A stretch of DNA of 64,000 nucleotides from CAZXFA01 sp964640085 (lineage in GTDB: Bacteria; Actinomycetota; UBA4738; HRBIN12): assembly GCA_964640085.1 (NCBI GenBank), contig CAZXFA010000010.1:1-64000 (forward strand), read 5' to 3'. How positions within the stretch are numbered: the first letter of the stretch is position 1; each line of letters opens with the position of its first letter. A program made the translations under genes and the position numbers. Positions 32,779 to 40,714 of the stretch are shown here, one piece after another. The notes under the pieces were generated by a model. The model did not search any database. It was not told where the DNA came from and saw only the letters and a program-made list of their open reading frames with translations.

Positions 32779-33972
32779 ATGACCGGTTCCACCTTCGCTG
32801 ATCTCGGCGTGTCACGCGCCGTGATCGACGTGCTCACGCGCCGAGGCGTGATGCATCCGTTCCCCGTGCAGGCGCTCGTGGTCGGCGACGCGATCGCCGG
32901 GCGCGACGTCCTCGCCCGATCGGCGACGGGCTCGGGCAAGACGCTCGCCTTCGCCCTGTCGATCGTCGAGCGTCTGCGCCCGCAGGATCCCTCGCCCTCC
33001 GCGCTCGTGCTCGTGCCCACGCGCGAGCTCGCGCAGCAGGTCGCCGACGAGCTCGCCGACCTTGCGAAGGCCAAGGCCCTGCGGGTCGGCGTCGCCTACG
33101 GCGGCGTGAGCATGCGGGAGCAGGCGCGTGGGAACGCGAAGGCCCACGTCCTGATCGCGACCCCCGGACGGCTCCAGGACCTCGCCGCACGCGGCGCCGT
33201 GAAGCTCGACCGGGTCCGGATCCTGGTCCTGGACGAGGCCGACCGGATGCTCGACATGGGGTTCCAGCCGCAGGTGGATCGCATCGTCCGGCGGCTCCCG
33301 AAGGACCGGCAGACGATGTTCTTCTCGGCGACCCTCGACGGGGCGGTCGGGAACCTGGCCCGCGGCTACACCCGGCAGCCGGTGCTCCACGAGGTGGAGT
33401 CGCAGACCGAGACGGCCGAGGGTGTCGACCACCGCTTCGTCCAGGTCCAGGCGCACGGCAAGGTGGAGGCGCTGATCGAGCTTCTGGGGCACGACGGCGA
33501 GCTCACCCTGGTGTTCGTGCGCACCAAGAGGGGGGCCGACCGGCTGGTCCACAAGCTGAAGGCCCGCGGCATGATCGCCGAGGCCCTGCACGGCGACATG
33601 ACCCAAGGTGCTCGCCAGCGTGCACTCTCACGGTTCGGAACCGGGCGGACGCGCGTGCTGGTGGCGACCGACGTCGCCGCCCGCGGGCTCGACCTCGAGC
33701 GCATCAGCCACGTCGTGAACTACGATCCGCCCACCGACGACAAGGGGTACGTGCACCGCGTGGGTCGGACGGCCCGAGCGGGTCGCAGCGGTACCGGGAT
33801 CACCCTGGTCACGGCGGAACAGCAGGGCGACGTGGGGCGTATGGCCGCGCGGCTGGACCTCGACGAGCACTTCGAGGATGGTGGGATGAAGGTCGCGCCG
33901 CCGCGCGTGGTCTACTCGGCCTCGGCGAGTGGGCGCCGGTCGGGCCTCCGTCGCCCGCGAGGTCGGCGCTAG
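32779..33972 (+). CDS. DEAD-box RNA helicase
   Basis: A 397-residue ATP-dependent RNA helicase with all core motifs: Q-motif region (HPFPVQALVV), motif I ATGSGKT, Ia PTRELAQQ, II V-L-D-E-A-D, III FFSATL, IV VFVRTKRGAD, V TDVAARGLDLE and VI YVHRVGRTARAGRSG. It ends shortly after the core with a small Arg-rich tail (GRRSGLRRPRGRR), so it is a minimal RhlE-like enzyme for rRNA or mRNA remodelling. ATG 32779 has GAAGGAG upstream. Confidence 0.96.
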   Translation: MTGSTFADLGVSRAVIDVLTRRGVMHPFPVQALVVGDAIAGRDVLARSATGSGKTLAFALSIVERLRPQDPSPSALVLVPTRELAQQVADELADLAKAKALRVGVAYGGVSMREQARGNAKAHVLIATPGRLQDLAARGAVKLDRVRILVLDEADRMLDMGFQPQVDRIVRRLPKDRQTMFFSATLDGAVGNLARGYTRQPVLHEVESQTETAEGVDHRFVQVQAHGKVEALIELLGHDGELTLVFVRTKRGADRLVHKLKARGMIAEALHGDMTQGARQRALSRFGTGRTRVLVATDVAARGLDLERISHVVNYDPPTDDKGYVHRVGRTARAGRSGTGITLVTAEQQGDVGRMAARLDLDEHFEDGGMKVAPPRVVYSASASGRRSGLRRPRGRR

Positions 33973-34192
33973 CTACTGGCCGACCGTCCGGAGACCCGCC
34001 TGGCGGTGCCGGCCAGGGTCTCGGGAGCGGAACCGAGCTGACGTAGGCGGTGCTCACAGAGCCGCCCACGAGGTCGATGTAGACGACAGCCGCGACCTGC
34101 TCGACCAGGGTGCGGTACTTCGGACGTCGTGCAGCTCCGCGTCCAGCGGCCCGGCGTGGTCCGCGGGTCCCGGCTCCAGGCGGTCGTCCTTC
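33970..34192 (-). pseudogene. Decayed PAS-domain gene fragment
   Basis: The minus strand reads, in three frames joined by two shifts, LDAELHDV, then KYRTLVEQVAAVVYIDLVGG plus SVSTAYV (34120 down to about 34040), then QLGSAPETLAGTARRVSG to a stop at 33970. The middle piece matches the opening of a PAS sensor domain (xYRTLVEQxPAVVYI). Third-position GC is about 90% in the middle segment, as in genes. With no start and two shifts it is probably a remnant of a signalling protein. Confidence 0.4.
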
Positions 34193-34249
34193 CTAGCCGG
34201 CACTCCCTACCGTGTCCCGGGTATCGACCCCGCCGCTCCGACCGAACCT

Positions 34250-34696
34250 CTACGTGACGGTGAAGGAGACGCGCATCCCCTCCTGGTAGTGGGACTCGAG
34301 CTCCCCGTCCTCCTCCTCGACGAGGTTGCAGATGAAGACGTAGTTCCCGGCCTCGAGGTCGAGCGTGATCGTCTCGGTTCCCCCGACCGCGAACTCCTCG
34401 ATCTCGTCGATCAGCTCCACCCCCTCGCCGGTCTCCTCGACCGAGCCGTCCTCCGCGGTCGGGAGCGCGTCCGGAGCGAGGTCGGTCCGGAACACGACGA
34501 ACTCGTGAGGGTCGTTGGGGCCCTCGTTCGTGACGACGAACTCGATCTGCCCGGCGCCGATCTCACTCTCCGAGGGGACGACGGCCCACTCCTGGAGCGT
34601 GACGTCCACACCTCCGCCGTCCCCGTCGCACGCCGTGGCGGTGACCGCGAGGACCGCCGCCAGCGGGAGCGTCAGCCCACGTACCCGAGCCGACAT
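34250..34696 (-). CDS. Cupredoxin-like lipoprotein
   Basis: A 148-residue exported protein with a lipoprotein-type signal (LTLPLAAVLAVTATAC), a Gly/Asp linker and a beta-sandwich. Copper ligands fit the blue-copper pattern: His in NDPHEFVVF, then Cys, His and Met in YVFICNLVEEEDG...SHYQEGMRVSFTV. It should carry electrons or copper at the outer face of the membrane. ATG 34696 has a GGAGGAGAGG site. It is divergent from a two-component system whose operator-like repeats lie between the genes. Confidence 0.82.
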   Translation of the reverse strand: MSARVRGLTLPLAAVLAVTATACDGDGGGVDVTLQEWAVVPSESEIGAGQIEFVVTNEGPNDPHEFVVFRTDLAPDALPTAEDGSVEETGEGVELIDEIEEFAVGGTETITLDLEAGNYVFICNLVEEEDGELESHYQEGMRVSFTVT

Positions 34697-34803
34697 GGCC
34701 TCTCCTCCTCCCCGGGACCCCACCGTGTCCCGGATCGCCGGAGTGTAGGGATCCGGGCCGCCGACCCCACCCCTGGATGACCGCCCACTCATCGATCGGT
34801 CAT

Positions 34804-34849
34804 GGGACCGTCATCCATCGTGCTCACGGGTATGACGGTCCCGTCATCC
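34804..34849 (+). promoter_or_regulatory. Inverted and direct repeats before the response regulator
   Basis: CCGTCATCC occurs at 34808-34816 and 34841-34849, exactly 33 bp (three helical turns) apart. ATGACGG-TC-CCGTCAT (34832-34847) is a perfect palindrome, and GGGACCGTCAT (34804-34814) is the inverted copy of ATGACGGTCCC (34832-34842). This looks like an OmpR-type operator for autoregulation and possibly for the divergent cupredoxin. Confidence 0.5.
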
Positions 34850-34875
34850 CCCTCCCACCTCGGGCCCTTTCGTCC

Positions 34876-34881
34876 TACGAT
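34876..34881 (+). promoter_or_regulatory. Leaderless-type -10 (TACGAT)
   Basis: TACGAT ends 6 nt before ATG 34888 and sets the start of the response regulator. The repeats at 34804-34849 end 26 bp upstream. Confidence 0.55.
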
Positions 34882-34887
34882 TCGGCG

Positions 34888-35553
34888 ATGGCCCGGGTCC
34901 TGGTGGTGGACGACGAGCCGCGGATCGTGAGCTTCGTCTCGCGCGCGCTCTCCGAGGAGGGGTTCCGGGTCGACAGCGCCACCGACGGCCCGCGGGCGCT
35001 GGAGCTCGCGCGTTCGGGTCGGTACGAGCTGGTGGTGCTCGACCTCCTGCTCCCCGGGCGCGACGGGGTCTCGGTCCTGAGCGAGCTGGTCGAGGAGCGA
35101 CCAGAGCAGCGCGTACTCGTGCTCTCGGCTCTCTCCGACGTGGAGAGCAAGGTGCGCTGCCTGGAGCTCGGTGCCTCCGACTACCTGCCGAAGCCCTTCG
35201 CGCTCGCCGAGCTGCTGGCGCGGGTGCGTGCCCGGCTGCGGCAGCCGGCGTCCGGTCCGGCCGGACGTTTCCTCACCTGCGGTCGGGTGACCCTGGACCT
35301 GGTCCGGCGGACGGTGGACTCGGGGGAGGGCGCCGTCTCGCTCTCCGAGCGCGAGTTCCACCTCCTGCGCCACCTGATGCAGGCGCAGGGCGACGTGTGC
35401 GCCCGCCAGCGGCTGCTCGCCGATGTGTGGGGGTACTCGTTCGACCCGGGGAGCAACGTGGTGGACGTGTGCGTCGGCCGGCTCCGGGCGAAGCTCGGAT
35501 CCGACGTGATCGAGACGGTGCGAAGTGTCGGGTATCGCTTCGACGCTCCGTAG
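34888..35553 (+). CDS. OmpR/PhoB-type response regulator
   Basis: A 221-residue regulator. The receiver domain has the acidic pair D8-D9, phosphoacceptor D52 (LVVLDLLLPGRDG), the Ser/Thr switch in VLVLSAL and Lys in DYLPKPFALAEL. A winged-helix output domain follows with SEREFHLLRHLMQAQGDV and SNVVDVCVGRLRAKLG. The signal is unknown; the cupredoxin next door suggests copper or envelope redox stress (inference). It overlaps the kinase gene by 29 bases. Confidence 0.95.
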   Translation: MARVLVVDDEPRIVSFVSRALSEEGFRVDSATDGPRALELARSGRYELVVLDLLLPGRDGVSVLSELVEERPEQRVLVLSALSDVESKVRCLELGASDYLPKPFALAELLARVRARLRQPASGPAGRFLTCGRVTLDLVRRTVDSGEGAVSLSEREFHLLRHLMQAQGDVCARQRLLADVWGYSFDPGSNVVDVCVGRLRAKLGSDVIETVRSVGYRFDAP

Positions 35554-36607
35554 GCACTGGATCGAGGCGGCGTGGGGCGCGTTCGCCCTGGCCAACGTGG
35601 TGGTGATCGTGCTCCTCTCGGAGTGGGAGACGATCCCGTTCCACCTGATCTGGGTGAGCCTCACCGTCCTGTACGGGTTCCGCGTGTGGCGCCCCCGATC
35701 CACGGCGATCCTGCTCTCTGTGGCGGTGGTCGTCACCGGCTCGGCCCTCGCCTGGACCGTCGTGCGGCTCGGGGAGGGGTTCGACGAGGTTGCCGAGGTA
35801 CCACTGATGGCGGCGATGTTCCTCGCGATGGTGTGGCACGCTCGCCGGCGCCAGGTGGCCGTGGAGGAGGCTGGGCGACGCGCCGAGCGCGAGCATCACC
35901 TGCTCGAACGCCAGCGCGAGTTCGTGCGCGATGCCTCCCACGAGCTGCGGACGCCGATCACCGTGGCCCGCGGCCACGCCGAGCTCCTCCGGGCGGGGGC
36001 CACCGATCCGCAGGCGATCGCCGACGCGGAGGTGGTGCTCGACGAGCTCGGACGGCTGTCGCGGTTGTCCGAGCGGCTCCTGTTCCTGGCGGCGGTCGAG
36101 CATCCGGACGCCCTCTCGCGTCAGCGGCTGTCGGTCGGCGACTTCGTGCGGGACATGACGAGACGATGGGCCCCCACCGCGGACCGGCGATGGCGTACGG
36201 AGGCCGGGCCGGACGGCATGATCCACGCCGATCCCGAACGCCTCGGCGTGGCGTTCGACGCCCTGATCGAGAACGCCGTGCGCGCGACCCACCCGGGGGA
36301 CGGGATCGCGCTCTCGGCCCGGGCTCGTGACCGGGAGGTGGTCCTGGAGGTCACCGACACCGGGCCCGGGATCCCGCCCGAACGGCTCCCGCTCCTGTTC
36401 GAGCGATTCTCGCGCTCGGACGGCCACCGGGGTCGTGGTCAGGGGGGCACGGGACTCGGCCTCCCGATCGTCCGCGCCGTCGCCGAGGCCCACGGCGGCC
36501 AGGTCGAGGCCGAGAGCGAGCCCGGCCGCGGCTCGACCTTCCGGATCGTCCTGCCGGGCTTCGAGCCGCGGCACGCCATGGACCGCGAGCCCCTCGCGAG
36601 CGCCTGA
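35525..36607 (+). CDS. Sensor histidine kinase
   Basis: A 360-residue kinase with about three to four N-terminal TM helices (residues ~15-110, for example VVVIVLLSEW and LMAAMFLAMVWHA) and very short outside loops, so it probably senses within the membrane. The H-box is RDASHELRTPITVARGH, followed by N-box DALIENAVRAT, G1 VTDTGPGIPPE, F-box LLFERFSR and G2 GGTGLGLPIV. It phosphorylates the OmpR-type regulator encoded just upstream. GTG 35525 lies inside that gene. Confidence 0.93.
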   Translation: MSGIASTLRRHWIEAAWGAFALANVVVIVLLSEWETIPFHLIWVSLTVLYGFRVWRPRSTAILLSVAVVVTGSALAWTVVRLGEGFDEVAEVPLMAAMFLAMVWHARRRQVAVEEAGRRAEREHHLLERQREFVRDASHELRTPITVARGHAELLRAGATDPQAIADAEVVLDELGRLSRLSERLLFLAAVEHPDALSRQRLSVGDFVRDMTRRWAPTADRRWRTEAGPDGMIHADPERLGVAFDALIENAVRATHPGDGIALSARARDREVVLEVTDTGPGIPPERLPLLFERFSRSDGHRGRGQGGTGLGLPIVRAVAEAHGGQVEAESEPGRGSTFRIVLPGFEPRHAMDREPLASA

Positions 36608-36624
36608 GTCGCCCCCCGACCCGC

Positions 36625-37485
36625 TCAGCAGCCGTGCTCGTCGGGCAGCAGCGGGCGGAACGTCAGCGCGTGGTCGTCACCCCCGCTGGTCCAGGGGGTG
36701 AGCTGGTTCGCCCGCTCGGCGTCCAGGAGGAGCCGGGCGAGGTCCTGGCCGGAGACGACCCCGCAGCGGGCCTCGGGCAGGACGTCCACCGGCTCGCCGA
36801 ACGCGCCGAGCCCGGGCTCGTGGGGCCAGGCGATCGGCTCCTGCTCCAGCTCCGGCTCGCCCCGGTAGGGCTGCACGTACAGGCGCATCTCGGTGGGCTC
36901 GTAGGGCTCCTCACGACCCACCGAGCCCTCGGGCAGCCAGCTCCGCAGGTCTCCGAGCTGCCGCTCGAAGGTGGCCAGCGGGGCCCGCGCCTCGACGTCC
37001 ACGTTCGGGCACCCGGCCCCCTCGTCGAGCCCGAGCGCGTACGCCTCGACGACGTTGGTGCGGCCGTCCGCGACCACGGTGAACCGGGTGGTCGCGGCGT
37101 CGGCGATGCAGGGGAAGTCGTAGGACGCGTCCCCGTCCATGAGCCCGGCGTCCCGGGCCGCCTCGAGGATGGCCTGCACCGCTTCCTCGGCGAGCCGCGT
37201 GACCTGGAGGTTGGGGAGTGCCGGCCCCGGATAGATCTCGATCACGGGACCCTCCACCATCAGCCGGCCGTCCCCGTAGAGGGAGAAGGCGGGGAGCGAC
37301 CGCAGGTTCCAGTCGACCGGGACGAACCCCCCCACGTGCTCAACCCGCAGCACGAGCTCGTCCGGGCCCGTCGGATGGTCGATCGGTCCGGCGCCCGCCC
37401 CCCCGTTCGCATCCTCCGTTCCGCAGGCCGCTGCGAGCAGCGCGAGCGTCGCGAGCGCCACGATCAGCTTCCCGATCCGTGCCAT
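36625..37485 (-). CDS. Lipoprotein of unknown function
   Basis: A 286-residue exported protein with lipobox LALLAAACG near residue 20. The mature part includes LVLRVEHVGGFVPVDWNLRS, LPAFSLYGDGRLMVEG and PNLQVTRLAEEAVQAILEAA. This pattern is common in actinobacterial lipoproteins of unknown function. A late Cys pair (RCGVVSG and DEHGC) and an inner Cys pair may form disulfides. ATG 37485 is chosen because GGAGG stands six bases upstream; 37491 is possible. It is convergent with the kinase gene, 17 bases apart. Confidence 0.8.
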   Translation of the reverse strand: MARIGKLIVALATLALLAAACGTEDANGGAGAGPIDHPTGPDELVLRVEHVGGFVPVDWNLRSLPAFSLYGDGRLMVEGPVIEIYPGPALPNLQVTRLAEEAVQAILEAARDAGLMDGDASYDFPCIADAATTRFTVVADGRTNVVEAYALGLDEGAGCPNVDVEARAPLATFERQLGDLRSWLPEGSVGREEPYEPTEMRLYVQPYRGEPELEQEPIAWPHEPGLGAFGEPVDVLPEARCGVVSGQDLARLLLDAERANQLTPWTSGGDDHALTFRPLLPDEHGC

Positions 37486-37589
37486 GTCCATCCTCCATCC
37501 TGGTCGGCCCCCGGCTTGGACGCGACCGGAGCCCCCTGCGGTTCCGGGGCCTCGGACCGGCCGCTCGCCACCGCCGGTCCCCGAGGCGG

Positions 37590-37595
37590 TAGGCT
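37590..37595 (+). promoter_or_regulatory. Leaderless-type -10 of tdh (TAGGCT)
   Basis: TAGGCT ends 8 nt before ATG 37604. A GGAGG directly touches the ATG and is too close to act as a ribosome site. Confidence 0.5.
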
Positions 37596-37603
37596 CACGG
37601 AGG

Positions 37604-38680
37604 ATGCGCGCCCTGCGGAAGACCGTCGCCGGGCCGGGGGCCGAGCTCCAGGAGATCCCCGTGCCGGAGCCCGGGGAGGGCGAGGTCCTCGTCCGGGTGC
37701 ACGCGGCCTCGATCTGCGGCACCGACCTCCACATCTACGAGTGGAACGAATGGGCGCAGGGACGGGTCCGTGTTCCGATGACCTTCGGCCACGAGCTGGC
37801 GGGCACGGTGGAGGCCGTCGGCCCCGAGGTCCATCACATCCAGACCGGGGCGTTCGTGGCTGCCGAGACCCACATCGCATGCGGCCACTGCTCGCCCTGC
37901 CGGACCGGCCGAGCGCACATCTGCAGGAACCTACGGATCCTCGGGGTAGATACCGACGGCGCGTTCGCCGAGTACGTGGTGGTGCCGGCCGACAACGCCT
38001 GGATCGTCGGGGAGGGGATCCATCCCGACCACGCCTCGATCATGGAGCCCTTCGGCAACGCGGTTCACGCCGCGTTCGGCACGGAGGGTGGGGAGGACCT
38101 ACTCACGAACCCGGTGGCGGTGATCGGGTGCGGGCCCATCGGGCTGTTCTCGGTCGCGATCGCCCGCGCGCTCGGCGCCTGGAAGGTGTTCGCGATCGAG
38201 CCGAACGAGGAGCGCCGGACGCTCGCCGGCAAGATGGGTGCCGACCTGCTCGTCGATCCGCTCGGCGAGGACCCCGTCGAGACCGTGCTGCGCGAGACCG
38301 AGGGCAACGGCGCCGAGGTCGTGCTCGAGATGTCGGGGAACGCGAGCGCGATCGATCAGGGGACGCGGATGCTCGCGCACGGTGGCCGGATGTCGCTCCT
38401 CGGCCTGCCCGAGGGACCCGTCACGCTCGACCTGAACGACCAGGTGATCTTCAAGGAGGCCAAGATCCTTGGGATCACCGGCCGGGAGATGTACCGGACC
38501 TGGCAGCAGACGACCACGCTCCTGTCGACCGGCCGGGTGGACGTCTCGCCGGTGATCACCCACCGGTTCCCGATGGCGCGCTTCGAGGAGGCGTTCGAGA
38601 CGGTGGCCTCCGGTCGGGCCGCCAAGGTGATGGTGTTCCCCCGAGGGGATGGTGAAGGAAAAGGGCCGAGGGGAGGCTGA
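37604..38680 (+). CDS. tdh: L-threonine 3-dehydrogenase
   Basis: A 358-residue zinc-dependent medium-chain dehydrogenase that oxidises threonine to 2-amino-3-ketobutyrate with NAD+. It has the catalytic zinc region ASICGTDLHIYEWNEWA and GHELAGTVEAVG, structural zinc ACGHCSPCRTGRAHIC, the Tdh-typical EPFGNAVHAAF and the Rossmann motif VAVIGCGPIGLFSV. The next gene is Kbl, which splits the product into glycine and acetyl-CoA. The two genes overlap, the classic two-step threonine pathway. Confidence 0.95.
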   Translation: MRALRKTVAGPGAELQEIPVPEPGEGEVLVRVHAASICGTDLHIYEWNEWAQGRVRVPMTFGHELAGTVEAVGPEVHHIQTGAFVAAETHIACGHCSPCRTGRAHICRNLRILGVDTDGAFAEYVVVPADNAWIVGEGIHPDHASIMEPFGNAVHAAFGTEGGEDLLTNPVAVIGCGPIGLFSVAIARALGAWKVFAIEPNEERRTLAGKMGADLLVDPLGEDPVETVLRETEGNGAEVVLEMSGNASAIDQGTRMLAHGGRMSLLGLPEGPVTLDLNDQVIFKEAKILGITGREMYRTWQQTTTLLSTGRVDVSPVITHRFPMARFEEAFETVASGRAAKVMVFPRGDGEGKGPRGG

Positions 38681-39866
38681 GGAGACCGTGGGCGCGCTCG
38701 ACTACCTGAAGGAACGGCTCCACGAGCTCGACGAGCAGGGCCTGGCGATCCATCCCCGCACGCTCGAGGGACCGACCGGGGCCCGGGCACGCTTCGACGG
38801 GCACGAGGTGATCAACCTGGCCTCGAACAACTACCTGGGGCTCGCGGACCATCCGCGGATGAACGCCGCGGCATCCCGAGCCGCGGCCGAGCTCGGCGCC
38901 GGGACCGGAGCGGTTCGGACGATCGCCGGCACGATGTCGATGCACCGCGAGCTCGAGCGCCGGCTCGCGGACTTCAAGCGCGCCGAGGATGCCCTGATGT
39001 TCCAGTCGGGCTTCACGGCCAACGCGGGGACGGTCGCCGCGATCCTCGATCGGGAGGACGTGATCGTCAGCGACCGACTGAACCACGCGTCGATCATCGA
39101 CGGCGCCCGCCTTTCGCGGGCCGAGATCAAGGTGTTCGAGCATCGCGATGCGGAGCACGCGGACGCGCTCCTCGCCGAGACCGCTCGCCCCGGGCGACGG
39201 CAGCTGCTGACCACCGACGGGGTCTTCTCGATGGACGGTGACATCGCGCCGCTGCCGGACCTGGTCGAGGTCGCCGAGAAGCACGGCGCGATCATGATGG
39301 TCGACGACGCCCACGCGAGCGGCGTGCTGGGGAAGGGCGGAGCGGGGACCGTGGATCACTTCGACCTGCACGGGCGGGTGGACATCCAGGTTGGAACGCT
39401 GTCGAAGGCGATCGGAGTGCTCGGTGGCTTCATCGCCGGGCCGACTCACCTGATCGAGTGGCTCGTGAATCGAGGGCGACCGTTCTTGTTCTCGACCAGC
39501 GCGCCACCCGCGGTGATCGCCGCCTGCATCGAGGCGCTGGACATCATCCGCGACGAACCCGAACGCCTGGCTCGCGTGTGGGAGAACGCCCGGGCGTTCA
39601 AGGCGGGCCTGCACGACCTGGGGTTCGACACCGGGGCCAGCGAAACGCCGATCACGCCGGTGATCACGGGGGACGAGGAGCGGACCCAGGCGTTCGCCCG
39701 CCGGCTGTTCGAGGACGGCGTGTTCACGCCCGCGATCGTCTACCCGACCGTCGGGAAGGGTCGGGCCCGCGTGCGGACGATCGTGATCGCCGACCACACG
39801 CCGGAGGATCTGGGCCAGGCACTCGAGGTCTTCGGACGCATGGGGCGCGAGCTCGGCCTGATTTGA
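38649..39866 (+). CDS. kbl: Glycine C-acetyltransferase (2-amino-3-ketobutyrate CoA ligase)
   Basis: A 405-residue PLP enzyme of the alpha-oxoamine synthase family. It has NLASNNYLGLADHP, FQSGFTANAGTVAAILD, SDRLNHASIIDGARLS, MMVDDAHASGVLG and the PLP lysine in VGTLSKAIGVLGG. It cleaves the Tdh product with CoA to glycine and acetyl-CoA. ATG 38649 lies inside tdh; GTG 38688, after the tdh stop and with GAGGAG upstream, would give 392 residues and fits the family start well. The true start is therefore uncertain. Confidence 0.93.
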   Translation: MVKEKGRGEAEETVGALDYLKERLHELDEQGLAIHPRTLEGPTGARARFDGHEVINLASNNYLGLADHPRMNAAASRAAAELGAGTGAVRTIAGTMSMHRELERRLADFKRAEDALMFQSGFTANAGTVAAILDREDVIVSDRLNHASIIDGARLSRAEIKVFEHRDAEHADALLAETARPGRRQLLTTDGVFSMDGDIAPLPDLVEVAEKHGAIMMVDDAHASGVLGKGGAGTVDHFDLHGRVDIQVGTLSKAIGVLGGFIAGPTHLIEWLVNRGRPFLFSTSAPPAVIAACIEALDIIRDEPERLARVWENARAFKAGLHDLGFDTGASETPITPVITGDEERTQAFARRLFEDGVFTPAIVYPTVGKGRARVRTIVIADHTPEDLGQALEVFGRMGRELGLI

Positions 39867-39871
39867 GCTCT

Positions 39872-40579
39872 TCAGTCCGTGGAGCCGGCCCGGGCGCGGA
39901 GGCCTCCGATCAGCAGGTCGAGGCCGAACTCGAACTGATCGTCGCTCGGGCAGTCGGCGAGGTAGGGCAGCGCCTCTAGGAGCCGGTGGAGCCCCGCCCC
40001 CCGGAGGACCTCGGCCATCCGCTCGTGCGCCTGATCCGTCTCCTCCCCGTGACGCTCCCCGCCCAGCAGCAGGCCCTGCTCCATCAGCACGAAGCCCATG
40101 ATGTAGCTGCCGAAGGCGTTGAAGGCCTGGACAGCGTCGCGCGGCGGCAGGTCGAGGCCGCCGATCACCTCCAGCGCCGCCGCCATCGGCCGGAACGAAT
40201 CCATGCTCTCGAGCGGCTTGTGGCGCTCGGCCAGCAGGCGCATCACGTTGGGGTGCATCCGGAGCAGCCGGCGCCATTCCCTGGCCATGGCCCTCGCGTC
40301 GACGACCCAGTCGCCGGTCGGCTCGGGGATATGGAACTTCCCCATCACCATCTCGGTGACGCCGTCGAGCAGGTCCTCCTTGTCGCGCACGTGGTTGTAG
40401 AGAGACATCGCCTCCACGTCGAGCTCCCGCCCGATGCGGCGCATCGTGACGGCCTCCAGGCCCTCGGCGTCCATGACCCGGAGGGCGGCCTCCACCACAC
40501 GCTCCCGCGTGAGCGGCTCGCGGCGGTGGGATGCGCCGGCGCGCTCGTCGGCCTCGTCGGCTGCCTGGGTCACGTTCAT
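39872..40579 (-). CDS. TetR family repressor (divergent from MMPL exporter)
   Basis: A 235-residue repressor. The N-terminal helix-turn-helix has LTRERVVEAALRVMDAEGLE and MRRIGRELDVEAMSLYNHVR. The C-terminal domain resembles the tetracycline-repressor type (TetR_C_1; AFGSYIMGFVLMEQGLLLGG). It should bind the palindrome between it and the MMPL gene and be released by a drug or lipid. The minus-strand promoter TTACGG-N17-TACGAT lies in the same repeats. The extra 20 residues before the HTH are unusual but harmless. Confidence 0.9.
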   Translation of the reverse strand: MNVTQAADEADERAGASHRREPLTRERVVEAALRVMDAEGLEAVTMRRIGRELDVEAMSLYNHVRDKEDLLDGVTEMVMGKFHIPEPTGDWVVDARAMAREWRRLLRMHPNVMRLLAERHKPLESMDSFRPMAAALEVIGGLDLPPRDAVQAFNAFGSYIMGFVLMEQGLLLGGERHGEETDQAHERMAEVLRGAGLHRLLEALPYLADCPSDDQFEFGLDLLIGGLRARAGSTD

Positions 40580-40621
40580 CCCTCGTTCATCTCGATGGGA
40601 AGCTCTTCGGCCGGATCCCTG

Positions 40622-40676
40622 TTGACACCTTACATCGTACGCCTATACTACGTACGCCGTAAGCATATACCGTAAG
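40622..40676 (+). promoter_or_regulatory. Divergent promoter with TetR operator over the -10
   Basis: Plus-strand promoter TTGACA (40622-40627), 16-nt spacer, TATACT (40644-40649). The inverted repeat CTTACATCGTACG (40629-40641) and CGTACGCCGTAAG (40651-40663), 11 of 13 matched, is centred on the -10. Another CCGTAAG is at 40670-40676. On the minus strand TTACGG-N17-TACGAT uses the same bases for tetR. Confidence 0.75.
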
Positions 40677-40714
40677 TCGATCCGGCACAATGCCCGGGGA
40701 GTAGGGGAGAGCTG

